From assembly GCF_001570365.1 (NCBI RefSeq), contig NZ_BBYK01000043.1:102677-166676 (forward strand): DNA of 64,000 nt, read 5' to 3'. Made by a program: the position numbers and the translations under genes. Of this stretch, positions 44,450-52,950 are shown piece after piece. The stretch comes from Microtetraspora fusca (GTDB taxonomy: Bacteria > Actinomycetota > Actinomycetes > Streptosporangiales > Streptosporangiaceae). Positions within the stretch are counted from its first letter, which is position 1. Each line of letters opens with the position of its first letter. Below the pieces are notes generated by a model. That model made no database searches and had not been told where the DNA came from. It was given only the letters and a program-made list of their open reading frames with translations.

Positions 44450-47400
44450 ATGGAAATGCGCATGCCAGAATCTACGAAAAAAGCGTCATCCGACCGGCGA
44501 CTGCTCCGGGCGTTCCTGGTCGCCTTCGGTCTCGGCCTGATCGTGGTCATCACTCTGCTGGGCTCGTCCTCCTCCGCCGAGCCGGCCGCGCAGGGCGGGC
44601 CCGTTCTCCACACGGGTACGGTGGCCGGCGCCGGCACCGCACTCCCCGCGGCATGGAGTCGCGACGAGGCGCGCAGGACCGGCTTCGCGACGGCCCTGCG
44701 CCGGGAAGCGGCCCGAGGCGCGGCGGCCGAGAGCGCCGGCGCCCAGACCCGCGCCCTCCAGGCGGCCTGCAACCCGCCGACCTCGGTCATCTGCGTCGAG
44801 AACAGCCTGCCCGGCACCCCGCCGAGCCAGTGGGATGTCCCGGGAGCGGGCAGCAGCAACATCCAGGGTTTCGCGACCCAGATGAGCGTCGACCACGGGC
44901 AGACGATCCAGTTCAAGGTCAACACGAACGCGACCGCCTATCGCGTCGACATCTACCGCGTCGGCTACTACGGGGGCAACGGCGCGCGGCAGATCACGAC
45001 CATCACCCCCTCGGCCACCCTGCCGCAGACCCAGCCGACCTGCGTCACGGACACGTCGACCGGGTTGTACGACTGCGGGAACTGGGCCGTTTCGGCATCG
45101 TGGGCGGTGCCCTCCACTGCGGTCTCGGGCGTCTATCTCGCCAACCTGGTCAGGACGGACGGCACGACCGGCGCGAGCCAGATCATCTTCGTGGTGCGGG
45201 ACGACGAGCGCGGGTCGGACATCCTGCTGCAGACCTCCGACGCCACGTGGCAGGCGTACAACACCTTCGGCGGCGGGAGCCTCTACCTGGCGCCGACCTC
45301 CGCCGGGCGCGCCTACAAGGTCAGCTACAACCGGCCGGTGACCACGCGGGGCAGCAGTTGCTGCAACGGATCGGTGGAAGGCTACTTCTTCGACTCCGAG
45401 TACCCCATGATCCGATGGATCGAGGCCAACGGCTACAACGTCAGCTACACCACCGACGTGGACACCGCCATGCGCCCGGCGCAGCTGCTCGGCCACAAGA
45501 TGTACATGTCCAGCGGCCATGACGAGTACTGGTCCAACGAGATGCGCAACAACGTCGTCGCCGCTCAGAACCAGGGCGTCGACCTCGCCTTCTTCTCCGG
45601 GAACGAGATGTTCTGGAAGACCAGGTGGGAGACCAGCATCGACGGCTCGGCCACGCCGTTCCGTACGCTCGTCTGCTACAAGGAGACGACGGCCAACGCC
45701 AAGATCGACCCGAGTCCGCAGTGGACCGGCACCTGGCGCGACCCCCGTTTCTCGCCTCCCTCCGACGGCGGACGGCCGGAGAACGCCGTGACCGGCACGT
45801 GGTTCCGGGTGAACGGCACGGCGAACAACTCGATGACCGTCCCCGCCGAGTTCGGCGACATGCGACTGTGGCGCAACACGTCCATCGCGTCGTTGCCGCC
45901 GGGTCAGACCGCCGTCTTCCCCGCGGGCACGCTCGGCTACGAATGGGACGTGACGCCCGACAACGGGGTGGAGCCCCCGGGCCCGGTCAAGTATTCGAGG
46001 ACGTCCGTCACCGTGACGAGCACCTACCTGGTCAACTTCGGCAGCGCGTACGGCCCCGGCACCGCGACCCATGCTCTGACGCTGTACAAGGCCTCGAACG
46101 GCGCGCTGACCTTCGGAGCGGGCACCACCCAGTGGGCGTGGGGACTGGACGCCGTGCACGACAGGGCCGGGTCGCCCACCGACGTCAACATGCAGCAGGC
46201 CACGGTCAACCTTCTCGCCGACATGGGACCCCAGCCGGCCAGCCTCCAGCCCGGGCTCGTCCCGGCCACCGCGTCGACGGACACCAGCCCCCCGACGTCC
46301 ACCATCACCAACCCGGCGGGCGGCAGCATCGTGGACACTCTGACGACCACCGTCATCCAGGGAACGGCCTCCGACACCGGCGGCGGCGTGGTGGCGGGTG
46401 TCGAGGTGTCGGTCGACGGCGGCGCCACGTGGCATCCGGCGACAGGTCGCTCAAGCTGGCAGTATCGCTGGGAGCCCACGACCGCCGGCCCCGCGACGAT
46501 CAGCGTCCGAGCCGTGGACGACATCGGCAACCTCCAGACGGCTCCGACCACGGTGAACGTCAACGTCGTCACGGCGTGCGACGCCTGCACGATCTTCTCC
46601 CCCACCGACGTGCCCGCTCTGGACTCGTCCCCCGATGCCGGCTCGGTGGAACTCGGGGTCAGGTTCCAGGCGAGCCAGGCGGGCGTCATCAGGGGCATGA
46701 GGTTCTACAAGGGCGCGCTCAACACGGGAACGCACACCGGCAATCTCTGGAGTTCGAGCGGCCAGCTCCTGGCGAGCGCGACGTTCACCAACGAGACGTC
46801 GAGCGGGTGGCAGCAGGTGGACTTCGCCACTCCTGTCTCCATCACCGCCGGCACGACCTATGTCGCCTCGTATTTCGCACCGTCGGGGCACTATTCGGTA
46901 ACACGCCCGTATTTCACTACCCCGCACAAGAACGGGCCGCTCACAGCCCTGGCGGACGGCGCTGGCGGCGGCAACGGCGTCTACAGTTACGGCGCGACCA
47001 GCTCGTTCCCCACCAATACCTTCCAATCCACTAATTACTGGGTGGACGTGATTTTCATCCCGACGAGCAGCCTGTGGGACGACACCTTCATCCCCGCGGT
47101 CGTGTCGAGTCCGGACTCCCAGGCCGTCACGCTCGGCGTCAAGTTCCAGGCGGTCACGACCGGCATGGTCACCGGCGTCCGCTTCTACAAGGGCTCCCAG
47201 AACACGGGGACCCACATCGGAAGCCTGTGGACGAGCAGCGGGCAGTTGCTCGCCAGCGCGACGTTCACCAACGAAACGGCGTCGGGGTGGCAGCAGGTGA
47301 CGTTCTCGACCCCGGTCTCGATTGTCGCCAACACCACGTATGTGGTGTCCTACCTCGCGCCATCAGGACATTATTCGACGACCAACTCCTACTTCACCGG

Positions 47401-48028
47401 CGCCTACGCCAACGGGCCGCTCGTCAGCCCGCAGGACGGCGACCTGGGCGGCAACGGCGTATACGCCTACGGCTCGACGAACACGTTCCCCGGCAACACG
47501 TACCAGGCCACCAACTACTGGGTCGACGTGATGTTCACCCCGTCGGCGAGCCTGTGGGACAACGGGGCGGACCCGGCCGTCGTGAGCCAACCCGACCCGC
47601 AGGCCGTGGCACTCGGCGTCAAATTCTCGTCCCTCACCGAGGGCAGCATCCGGGGCATCCGGTTCTACAAGGGACCCTTGAACACGGGGACCCACACCGT
47701 GAGCCTCTGGACGAGCGACGGCCAGCTGCTCGCCAGCACGACGTCACTCGGGGAGACCGCCTCCGGCTGGCAGGAGGTGTTCTTCAACTCACCCGTCCCC
47801 ATCGCCGCCAACACGACGTACATCGCCTCGTACCACACCACGTCCGGCTATTACTCCGTGTCGCGCCCGTACTTCACCACGCAGTACACGAACGAGCCCC
47901 TCATCGGGCTCGCGGACGGCGCGCAAGGCGGCAACGGCGTGTACAGCTACAGCGCGACGAACACCTTCCCGGTCAACACCTATCAATCCAGCAACTACTG
48001 GGTCGACGTCGTCTTCGACGTCTACTGA
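44450..48028 (+). CDS. Secreted dimethylformamidase-beta-like protein with Ig domain and three DUF4082 repeats
   Basis: 1192 residues. A signal anchor (LRAFLVAFGLGLIVVITLLG) is followed by a domain of about 480 residues resembling the N,N-dimethylformamidase beta-subunit family: YRVDIYRVGYYGGNGARQIT, SDATWQAYNTFGGGSLY, SSGHDEYWSNEMR, FFSGNEMFWKTRW. An Ig-like domain lies near 610-705. Three DUF4082 units then run to the C-terminus (about 717-1192), each ending with a Tyr-Trp-Val-Asp-Val string. Members of this domain family act in secreted contexts with no proven amidase role. It pairs with the preceding gene, whose tail is built the same way. Confidence 0.88.
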   Translation: MEMRMPESTKKASSDRRLLRAFLVAFGLGLIVVITLLGSSSSAEPAAQGGPVLHTGTVAGAGTALPAAWSRDEARRTGFATALRREAARGAAAESAGAQTRALQAACNPPTSVICVENSLPGTPPSQWDVPGAGSSNIQGFATQMSVDHGQTIQFKVNTNATAYRVDIYRVGYYGGNGARQITTITPSATLPQTQPTCVTDTSTGLYDCGNWAVSASWAVPSTAVSGVYLANLVRTDGTTGASQIIFVVRDDERGSDILLQTSDATWQAYNTFGGGSLYLAPTSAGRAYKVSYNRPVTTRGSSCCNGSVEGYFFDSEYPMIRWIEANGYNVSYTTDVDTAMRPAQLLGHKMYMSSGHDEYWSNEMRNNVVAAQNQGVDLAFFSGNEMFWKTRWETSIDGSATPFRTLVCYKETTANAKIDPSPQWTGTWRDPRFSPPSDGGRPENAVTGTWFRVNGTANNSMTVPAEFGDMRLWRNTSIASLPPGQTAVFPAGTLGYEWDVTPDNGVEPPGPVKYSRTSVTVTSTYLVNFGSAYGPGTATHALTLYKASNGALTFGAGTTQWAWGLDAVHDRAGSPTDVNMQQATVNLLADMGPQPASLQPGLVPATASTDTSPPTSTITNPAGGSIVDTLTTTVIQGTASDTGGGVVAGVEVSVDGGATWHPATGRSSWQYRWEPTTAGPATISVRAVDDIGNLQTAPTTVNVNVVTACDACTIFSPTDVPALDSSPDAGSVELGVRFQASQAGVIRGMRFYKGALNTGTHTGNLWSSSGQLLASATFTNETSSGWQQVDFATPVSITAGTTYVASYFAPSGHYSVTRPYFTTPHKNGPLTALADGAGGGNGVYSYGATSSFPTNTFQSTNYWVDVIFIPTSSLWDDTFIPAVVSSPDSQAVTLGVKFQAVTTGMVTGVRFYKGSQNTGTHIGSLWTSSGQLLASATFTNETASGWQQVTFSTPVSIVANTTYVVSYLAPSGHYSTTNSYFTGAYANGPLVSPQDGDLGGNGVYAYGSTNTFPGNTYQATNYWVDVMFTPSASLWDNGADPAVVSQPDPQAVALGVKFSSLTEGSIRGIRFYKGPLNTGTHTVSLWTSDGQLLASTTSLGETASGWQEVFFNSPVPIAANTTYIASYHTTSGYYSVSRPYFTTQYTNEPLIGLADGAQGGNGVYSYSATNTFPVNTYQSSNYWVDVVFDVY

Positions 48029-48047
48029 AGTCCGTCGAGGTCTCACC

Positions 48048-48082
48048 GGCGACGGCTCCGCCCAACGGGCGGAACCGTCGCC
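48048..48082. terminator. 16-bp hairpin between convergent genes
   Basis: GGCGACGGCTCCGCCC (48048-48063) pairs with GGGCGGAACCGTCGCC (48067-48082) apart from one wobble pair, with a three-base loop. It separates the DUF4082 gene from the TetR gene. Confidence 0.85.
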
Positions 48083-48149
48083 GCTCGGCGGCCCGGTGAG
48101 CGCCGTTGAGTTCGCGTGGAGGCGGCGCCCGCCGGCGTTCCGGGTGATG

Positions 48150-48800
48150 TCACGCCTGCTCGCGGCCGGTCAGGCCGCGCTCGCCGAGCCGCACGGCCAT
48201 GGCCTGCACAAGCAGCTCCAGCCCGAACTCGAACTCCGCCTCGTGGTCGCAGGCGGCGAGCTCCGACGTGCGGGCGTACAGCTCGGGGAAGAGGGCGGGG
48301 TCGGCCACGGCCACCGGGACGTCCGGCCGCACAGGCGCGAACGTGGGCGTCACCCCGACCTCGCGGAGCAGCGAGCCGACGATGTAGGCGATGAACATGC
48401 GCAGCATCCGCACCGCCTCCTCGCCGTCGAACCCGGCCTCGCGCAGCGTGGCCAGGGCGCGCTCGGCCGGGATCATCCCGGCCGGGGAGCTGAGCTGGCG
48501 GCTCACCACCACCATCGTGCAGCGCGGGTAGTGGTGGGCGATCTGGCGGAACGCCCGGGCCTGGATCCGGACACGGTCGGTCCAGTGGGCGGACGGGTCG
48601 TCGGTGAACTCGATCTCCGAGAGCACCGCCTCGGCCACGCCGTCCAGCAGGGCGGACTTGTTCGGCACGTGGTTGTAGAGCGACATGACGCCGACCCCGA
48701 GCTCGGCGGCGATCCGGCGCATGGAGATCGCGTCCGCGCCCTCGCGCTCGATGAGTTCCACGGCGGCGGCGACGATCCTCGCCCGGTTCAGGGTCGACAT
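48150..48800 (-). CDS. TetR-family transcriptional regulator
   Basis: 216 residues from the ATG at 48800. The DNA-binding part is NRARIVAAAVELIEREGADA then RRIAAELGVGVMSLYNHVPN, the classic TetR recognition helix. The C-domain resembles the TetR_C group (ARAFRQIAHHYPRCTMVVV). It diverges from the diiron protein gene with only 86 bases between, holding two matching palindromes. It is therefore expected to repress both genes; the ligand is unknown. Confidence 0.92.
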   Translation of the reverse strand: MSTLNRARIVAAAVELIEREGADAISMRRIAAELGVGVMSLYNHVPNKSALLDGVAEAVLSEIEFTDDPSAHWTDRVRIQARAFRQIAHHYPRCTMVVVSRQLSSPAGMIPAERALATLREAGFDGEEAVRMLRMFIAYIVGSLLREVGVTPTFAPVRPDVPVAVADPALFPELYARTSELAACDHEAEFEFGLELLVQAMAVRLGERGLTGREQA

Positions 48801-48829
48801 GGCAGCGATTCTCCCCCAGGGCATTGACG

Positions 48830-48871
48830 ACGTACAGCGTACGTGACACGGTCGGGACGTACGGTGTACGT
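48830..48871. promoter_or_regulatory. Twin TetR operator palindromes
   Basis: ACGTACAGCGTACGT (48830-48844) and ACGTACGGTGTACGT (48857-48871) share perfect ACGTAC/GTACGT arms around three central bases. Their centres are 27 bases apart, placing them on roughly the same DNA face with slight offset. They fill most of the gap between the TetR and diiron genes and likely overlap both promoters. Confidence 0.85.
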
Positions 48872-48886
48872 AGACGGGAGGTCAAG

Positions 48887-49999
48887 GTGTCGACCCACGA
48901 GCTTTACACCATCCCCGCCGAGCTCTCCACATGGGATGTGGAGATGGCCGGTTCGGCCCGGTTTACTTGGGAATACGACGACGGCCGGGACCGGATGCTC
49001 GCCCTTTACCAGAAGGGCAAGGACAAGCAGTGGGACTCGGTCAAGCGCATCGACTGGGACATCGAGGTCGACCCGTACAACGTGCTCGGCCTGCCCGACA
49101 ACACGATCGCGATCTACGGGACTCGCCTGTGGGAGCGGATGGGCGAGAAGCAGCGCCAGGATGTCCGGCTGCACGGCGCGGCCTGGCAGTTCTCCCAGTT
49201 CCTGCACGGCGAGCAGGGGGCGATGATCTGCTCGGCCCGCATCGTGGAGTCGGTGCCCGACCTGGACTCGAAGTTCTACGCCGCGACCCAGACGATGGAC
49301 GAGGCACGGCACGCCGAGACCTACGCCCGCTTCCTGAAGGAGAAGGTCGGGCTGGCCTACCCGATCAACGAGCATCTGAAGGCCCTGCTGGACAGCACGC
49401 TGAGCGACTCCCGCTGGGACATGCCCTACCTCGGCATGCAGGTGCTGATCGAGGGCCTGGCCCTGGCCGCGTTCGGTGTGATGCGCGACATCACCACCAA
49501 GCCGCTCCCCAAGCAGATCCTCGCGTACGTGATGCAGGACGAGGCGCGGCACGTCGCGTTCGGCCGGATGGCGCTGCGCGACTACTACAAGAACCTCTCC
49601 GAGGCCGAGCGGCGCGAGCGCGAGGACTTCGTCATCGAGGGCTGCTACCTGATGCGCGACCGGCTGCGCGGGCGCGAGACGTGGGAGGCCCTCGACCTGT
49701 CCAAGCAGGAGGTCGACGAGGCGATGGGCTACGTCGACGAGTCGGACTACCTGCGCCTGTTCCGCTCGCTGCTGTTCAGCCGGATCGTGCCGTGCGTCAA
49801 GGACATCGGCCTGTGGAGCCCGCGCCTGCAGCAGGCCTACGCCGACATGGGCGTCCTGGAGATGGCGGGGCAGAGCCTCGAGGCGCTGATGAAGCAGGAC
49901 GAGGATATCGCCGACAAGCTGGACGCGGAGCGGTTCGCCCGCGAGGAGGCCGAGCGCCACGAGGAGGTCGCCGAGACCATCGCCATGGCCGCCGACTGA
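48887..49999 (+). CDS. Ferritin-like diiron protein (R2/AurF-like)
   Basis: 370 residues from a GTG with GGGAGG five bases upstream. Four-helix-bundle metal motifs are visible: FLHGEQGAM, TMDEARHAETYARF (E-x-x-H), LIEGLALAAFG and QDEARHVAFGRMAL (E-x-x-H). That set is the diiron-carboxylate signature of ribonucleotide reductase R2-like and N-oxygenase-like enzymes. It is likely a cytoplasmic oxidase or oxygenase; the substrate is unknown. Control by the divergent TetR suggests an inducible response, perhaps to a toxic or hydrophobic compound, which is inference. Confidence 0.85.
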   Translation: MSTHELYTIPAELSTWDVEMAGSARFTWEYDDGRDRMLALYQKGKDKQWDSVKRIDWDIEVDPYNVLGLPDNTIAIYGTRLWERMGEKQRQDVRLHGAAWQFSQFLHGEQGAMICSARIVESVPDLDSKFYAATQTMDEARHAETYARFLKEKVGLAYPINEHLKALLDSTLSDSRWDMPYLGMQVLIEGLALAAFGVMRDITTKPLPKQILAYVMQDEARHVAFGRMALRDYYKNLSEAERREREDFVIEGCYLMRDRLRGRETWEALDLSKQEVDEAMGYVDESDYLRLFRSLLFSRIVPCVKDIGLWSPRLQQAYADMGVLEMAGQSLEALMKQDEDIADKLDAERFAREEAERHEEVAETIAMAAD

Positions 50000-50029
50000 C
50001 TCCCGCGCCGCCGGTCGCGGGCGCCGCGC

Positions 50030-50383
50030 TCACAGCGAGAGCACGAAGATCGCGGCGCCCGCGACGACCGCCAGGACGCCCCACCACGCGAGCAGCGCGT
50101 CGGTCATGAAGTTCAGCGGGTGCCCCAGGTGCAGCGCCCGCTGCAACCGGCGGAAACGGGCGCCGACACGGACGAGCAGCGCGGTGCCGCAGAGCGCGCC
50201 GAAGGAGAAGGCGGCGAGCTCGACCCCGCCCATGCCGTGCCGTACGGTGACGCCCGTGGCGACGAGGGAGAGCGAGCACAGGGCCACGGCGGTGCGGACC
50301 CACGCCAACCGGGTGCGCTCGTTCTGGAGCCCCGGGTCCCAGCTCGCCAAGGTCGGGTCGGCGCCCGCCTCGGTGTCCGTCAT
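50030..50383 (-). CDS. DUF202 membrane protein
   Basis: 117 residues with three helices. DPGLQNERTRLAWVRTAVAL at the N-terminus is the DUF202 hallmark. The ATG at 50383 overlaps the stop of the previous DUF202 gene by four bases. The two probably form a heteromeric inner-membrane complex. No function is established for the family. Confidence 0.88.
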   Translation of the reverse strand: MTDTEAGADPTLASWDPGLQNERTRLAWVRTAVALCSLSLVATGVTVRHGMGGVELAAFSFGALCGTALLVRVGARFRRLQRALHLGHPLNFMTDALLAWWGVLAVVAGAAIFVLSL

Positions 50384-50736
50384 GCCAGCACGATCAGCAG
50401 GAGGGCGATGACCGCCACCCCGGCCACGCCGTACCCGAAGAGGGGCGCGAGGGCGGGCGGGGGCAGCGGGTCCTGACGGCGCAGCGCCCGCTGGACGCGC
50501 CTCCACCGGGGGTAGGCCATGACGGCGGTCACGGCGGACAGCACCACGAGCACGACGGCGAGCAGGGTTTTGATCCAGTCCACGAAGATGTGGGACGGGA
50601 CCGCCGCCATCGCGATGCCGCCCGCGCTCATCGCGAGCGAGGTGCTGAGCCAGGTGAGGAACGTCCGCTCGTTGGCCAGCGTGAATCGCGGATCCGGTTC
50701 ATGCCCATCCATGAAGCGAAGGATATTTTGCGACAT
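50380..50736 (-). CDS. DUF202 membrane protein (YidH-like)
   Basis: 118 residues, three helices. The family motif appears as DPRFTLANERTFLTWLSTSL, and the ribosome site AAGGGGG is very close to the ATG. It is the first gene of a two-gene operon with its paralog. YidH in E. coli is an uncharacterised inner-membrane protein. Confidence 0.9.
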   Translation of the reverse strand: MSQNILRFMDGHEPDPRFTLANERTFLTWLSTSLAMSAGGIAMAAVPSHIFVDWIKTLLAVVLVVLSAVTAVMAYPRWRRVQRALRRQDPLPPPALAPLFGYGVAGVAVIALLLIVLA

Positions 50737-51013
50737 TCCCCCTTAGTTATGATGGAATGCCGGAAACGAGGACACCGTTACAGGTGTGATCGACATCCAT
50801 GCCGGAGATCGTGACCCGGCTTTTCCGAGGACTTAATAGGGAAACCCCCGGAAAGCGAGATCCCTGGCGGGCACGAGGAGCACACCACCCCGAGTGGCCT
50901 TCGCGGGGCGTGTCCGATGACGAGCGGCGACATCGGGAACCGGAGACCCGAGGACGGCCGCGGTGACAGGACAGGCCTGGCGACCGGCGGACGCGGAGAG
51001 ATCGGAGGAACCC

Positions 51014-51289
51014 ATGGCGACGTGTGAACACCTGGAGGGCGCCGACTCCCCGGCGCCGGTGACGCCCGAGGGCTGCGCCGAGTGCCTCGCTATGGGGATG
51101 CACTGGGTCCATCTACGCAAGTGCCTGCGTTGCGGGCACATCGGATGCTGCGACTCCTCCCCCGGACGGCACGCCACCGCGCACTTCCGGGAGACCGGGC
51201 ACCCGGTGATCATATCGTTCGAGCCCGGCGAGAACTGGCGCTGGTGCTACCTCGACAACCTGATGGACTCACCCGGCGGCCTCGCCTGA
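51014..51289 (+). CDS. UBP-type zinc finger protein
   Basis: 91 residues. Zinc ligands follow the ZnF-UBP pattern: CEHL, CAECLAMGMHWVHLRKCLRCGHIGCCD, then GRHATAHFRETGHPVI. The C-terminal W-R-W-C-Y motif is also typical. In eukaryotes this fold binds ubiquitin tails; bacterial versions have no known partner. The ATG has GGAGG upstream. It converges on the NhaP-type antiporter gene with a 21-base gap, a pairing I believe recurs in actinobacteria. Confidence 0.9.
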   Translation: MATCEHLEGADSPAPVTPEGCAECLAMGMHWVHLRKCLRCGHIGCCDSSPGRHATAHFRETGHPVIISFEPGENWRWCYLDNLMDSPGGLA

Positions 51290-51310
51290 CCTCAGGTCGC
51301 GCCTCCGCGA

Positions 51311-52900
51311 TCAGTCGCGGACGAGGGTGGCCTCCTCGAAGTCGAGCTCCTGCATCATCCGCCGCAGCACCTCGTCGTCGATGCGGCGCTCGTCGCGGAG
51401 CCGGATGATCACATCTCGCTCCGTGTCGATCATCTCGCGGCGCAGCCGCCGGTAGAGCGACGCCGGCGTCTCCTCCCCCTCCGGTCCGGTGCCGCCGCCC
51501 AGCCGCTCCCAGGCGTGCATCGCCCTGCGCTCGGTCCGGGCGCGCAGCACCTCGACGACCTCCTCGTGGACGTCCAGGACGCCATCCGCGATCATCTCGT
51601 CCAGCCGGGCCAGCGCGGCGTCGGCGGCGGCCTGCTGCGCGGCGGCCTCGTGCAGGTCGTCCTGGTAACGCTCACGCTCGTTGGACACGCCCAGCTTCCT
51701 GATCAGCCAGGGGAAGGACAGTCCCTGGACGACCAGCGTGCCGATCACGATGACGAACGTCACGAACAGCAGCAGATTGCGCTCGGGAAAGTTCCGCGGC
51801 AGGGCGAACGCGGCGGCGAGCGAGACCACGCCCCGCATCCCCGCCCAGCTCAGGACCACCACGTACCGCCAGGGCGGCCGGACGGGTTCGCGCCGCCTGA
51901 TCCTCTTGGACAGGATCCGCGGCACGTACGTCGCAGGGATCACCCAGACGACCCGTGTCACCACCGCCACCAGCAGCAGGACCAGCGCGTACGTCAGGAT
52001 CCGGGCCGGGCTCTCCCCCTCCAGCCCGAGCAGGATCGGCCGGAGCTGCAGGCCGATGAGGATGAAGACGATCGACTCCAGGATGAAGTCGGCCACCTGC
52101 CAGACCGCGTTGGACAGCAGGCGGGTCCCGTAGGAATAGTGGCTCATCCGATAGCCCAGATACAGGCCCACGATCACCACGGCGATCACGCCGGAGGCGT
52201 GCGTCAGTTCCCCCGCCAGGTACGCGACGTACGGCAGGAGCAGCGACATCCCGTTGGTGACGAGCGCGTCGGTGAACCTGCGCAGCACCAGCCCCGCCGT
52301 GTACGCGATGGCCAGCCCGATCGCCACCCCGACACCGGCGGCGTAGAGGAACTCCCCACCCGCCTGGACGAGGCCGACGCCCGTCCCGACCACCGCGCCG
52401 ACCGCCACCCGGAACGCGGTGAGGGCGGTGGCGTCGTTGAACAGGCTCTCGCCGATCAGGATGGTGAGCGGCCGCCGCGGCAGGCCGAGCCTGCGGCCGA
52501 TGGCGACCGCGGCGACCGCGTCCGGCGGTGCCACGATCGCTCCGAGCGCGAAGGCGGCCGCGAGCGGCAGCTTCGGGATCATCAGGTGCGCGACCATGCC
52601 GATCACGACGGTGGTGAACAGCACCAGGCCCACCGAGAGCAGGCCCACCGCGCGCGCCGTGTCCCGCAGCCGGAGATAGGAGCTGTCCAGCGCCGCCGAG
52701 TACAGCAGGGGCGGGAGGAAGACCAGCAGGACGACGTCGGGGTTCAGCCGATATTCGGGCACGCCCGGCACGTACGACAGGACCAGTCCGACGATCACCA
52801 GCAGCAAGGGGGCCGACAGGTCCCGTCTCCTGGCGATCCCGGCGACCACGAGCGCGCCGACGGCCAGCAGGACCAGCCCGGCGACCGTCGAGATGTCCAT
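51311..52900 (-). CDS. NhaP-type Na+/H+ antiporter (CPA1)
   Basis: 529 residues with about 12 helices in the first 400. Transport-core strings include VFLPPLLYSAALDSS, ALGAIVAPPDAVAAVAIG and LIGESLFNDATALTAFRVAV (the ND motif), plus WAGMRGVVSLAAAFALP. The C-terminal 120 residues are cytoplasmic and coiled-coil-like (ERYQDDLHEAAAQQAAADAA), probably regulatory. It exchanges Na+ or K+ for protons. The ATG at 52900 follows an alternative TTG. Confidence 0.92.
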   Translation of the reverse strand: MDISTVAGLVLLAVGALVVAGIARRRDLSAPLLLVIVGLVLSYVPGVPEYRLNPDVVLLVFLPPLLYSAALDSSYLRLRDTARAVGLLSVGLVLFTTVVIGMVAHLMIPKLPLAAAFALGAIVAPPDAVAAVAIGRRLGLPRRPLTILIGESLFNDATALTAFRVAVGAVVGTGVGLVQAGGEFLYAAGVGVAIGLAIAYTAGLVLRRFTDALVTNGMSLLLPYVAYLAGELTHASGVIAVVIVGLYLGYRMSHYSYGTRLLSNAVWQVADFILESIVFILIGLQLRPILLGLEGESPARILTYALVLLLVAVVTRVVWVIPATYVPRILSKRIRRREPVRPPWRYVVVLSWAGMRGVVSLAAAFALPRNFPERNLLLFVTFVIVIGTLVVQGLSFPWLIRKLGVSNERERYQDDLHEAAAQQAAADAALARLDEMIADGVLDVHEEVVEVLRARTERRAMHAWERLGGGTGPEGEETPASLYRRLRREMIDTERDVIIRLRDERRIDDEVLRRMMQELDFEEATLVRD

Positions 52901-52950
52901 CAATCGTCGAGCGTACTCGCGCGCTCGTCACGGACGCCGGGCGGTCCCCC

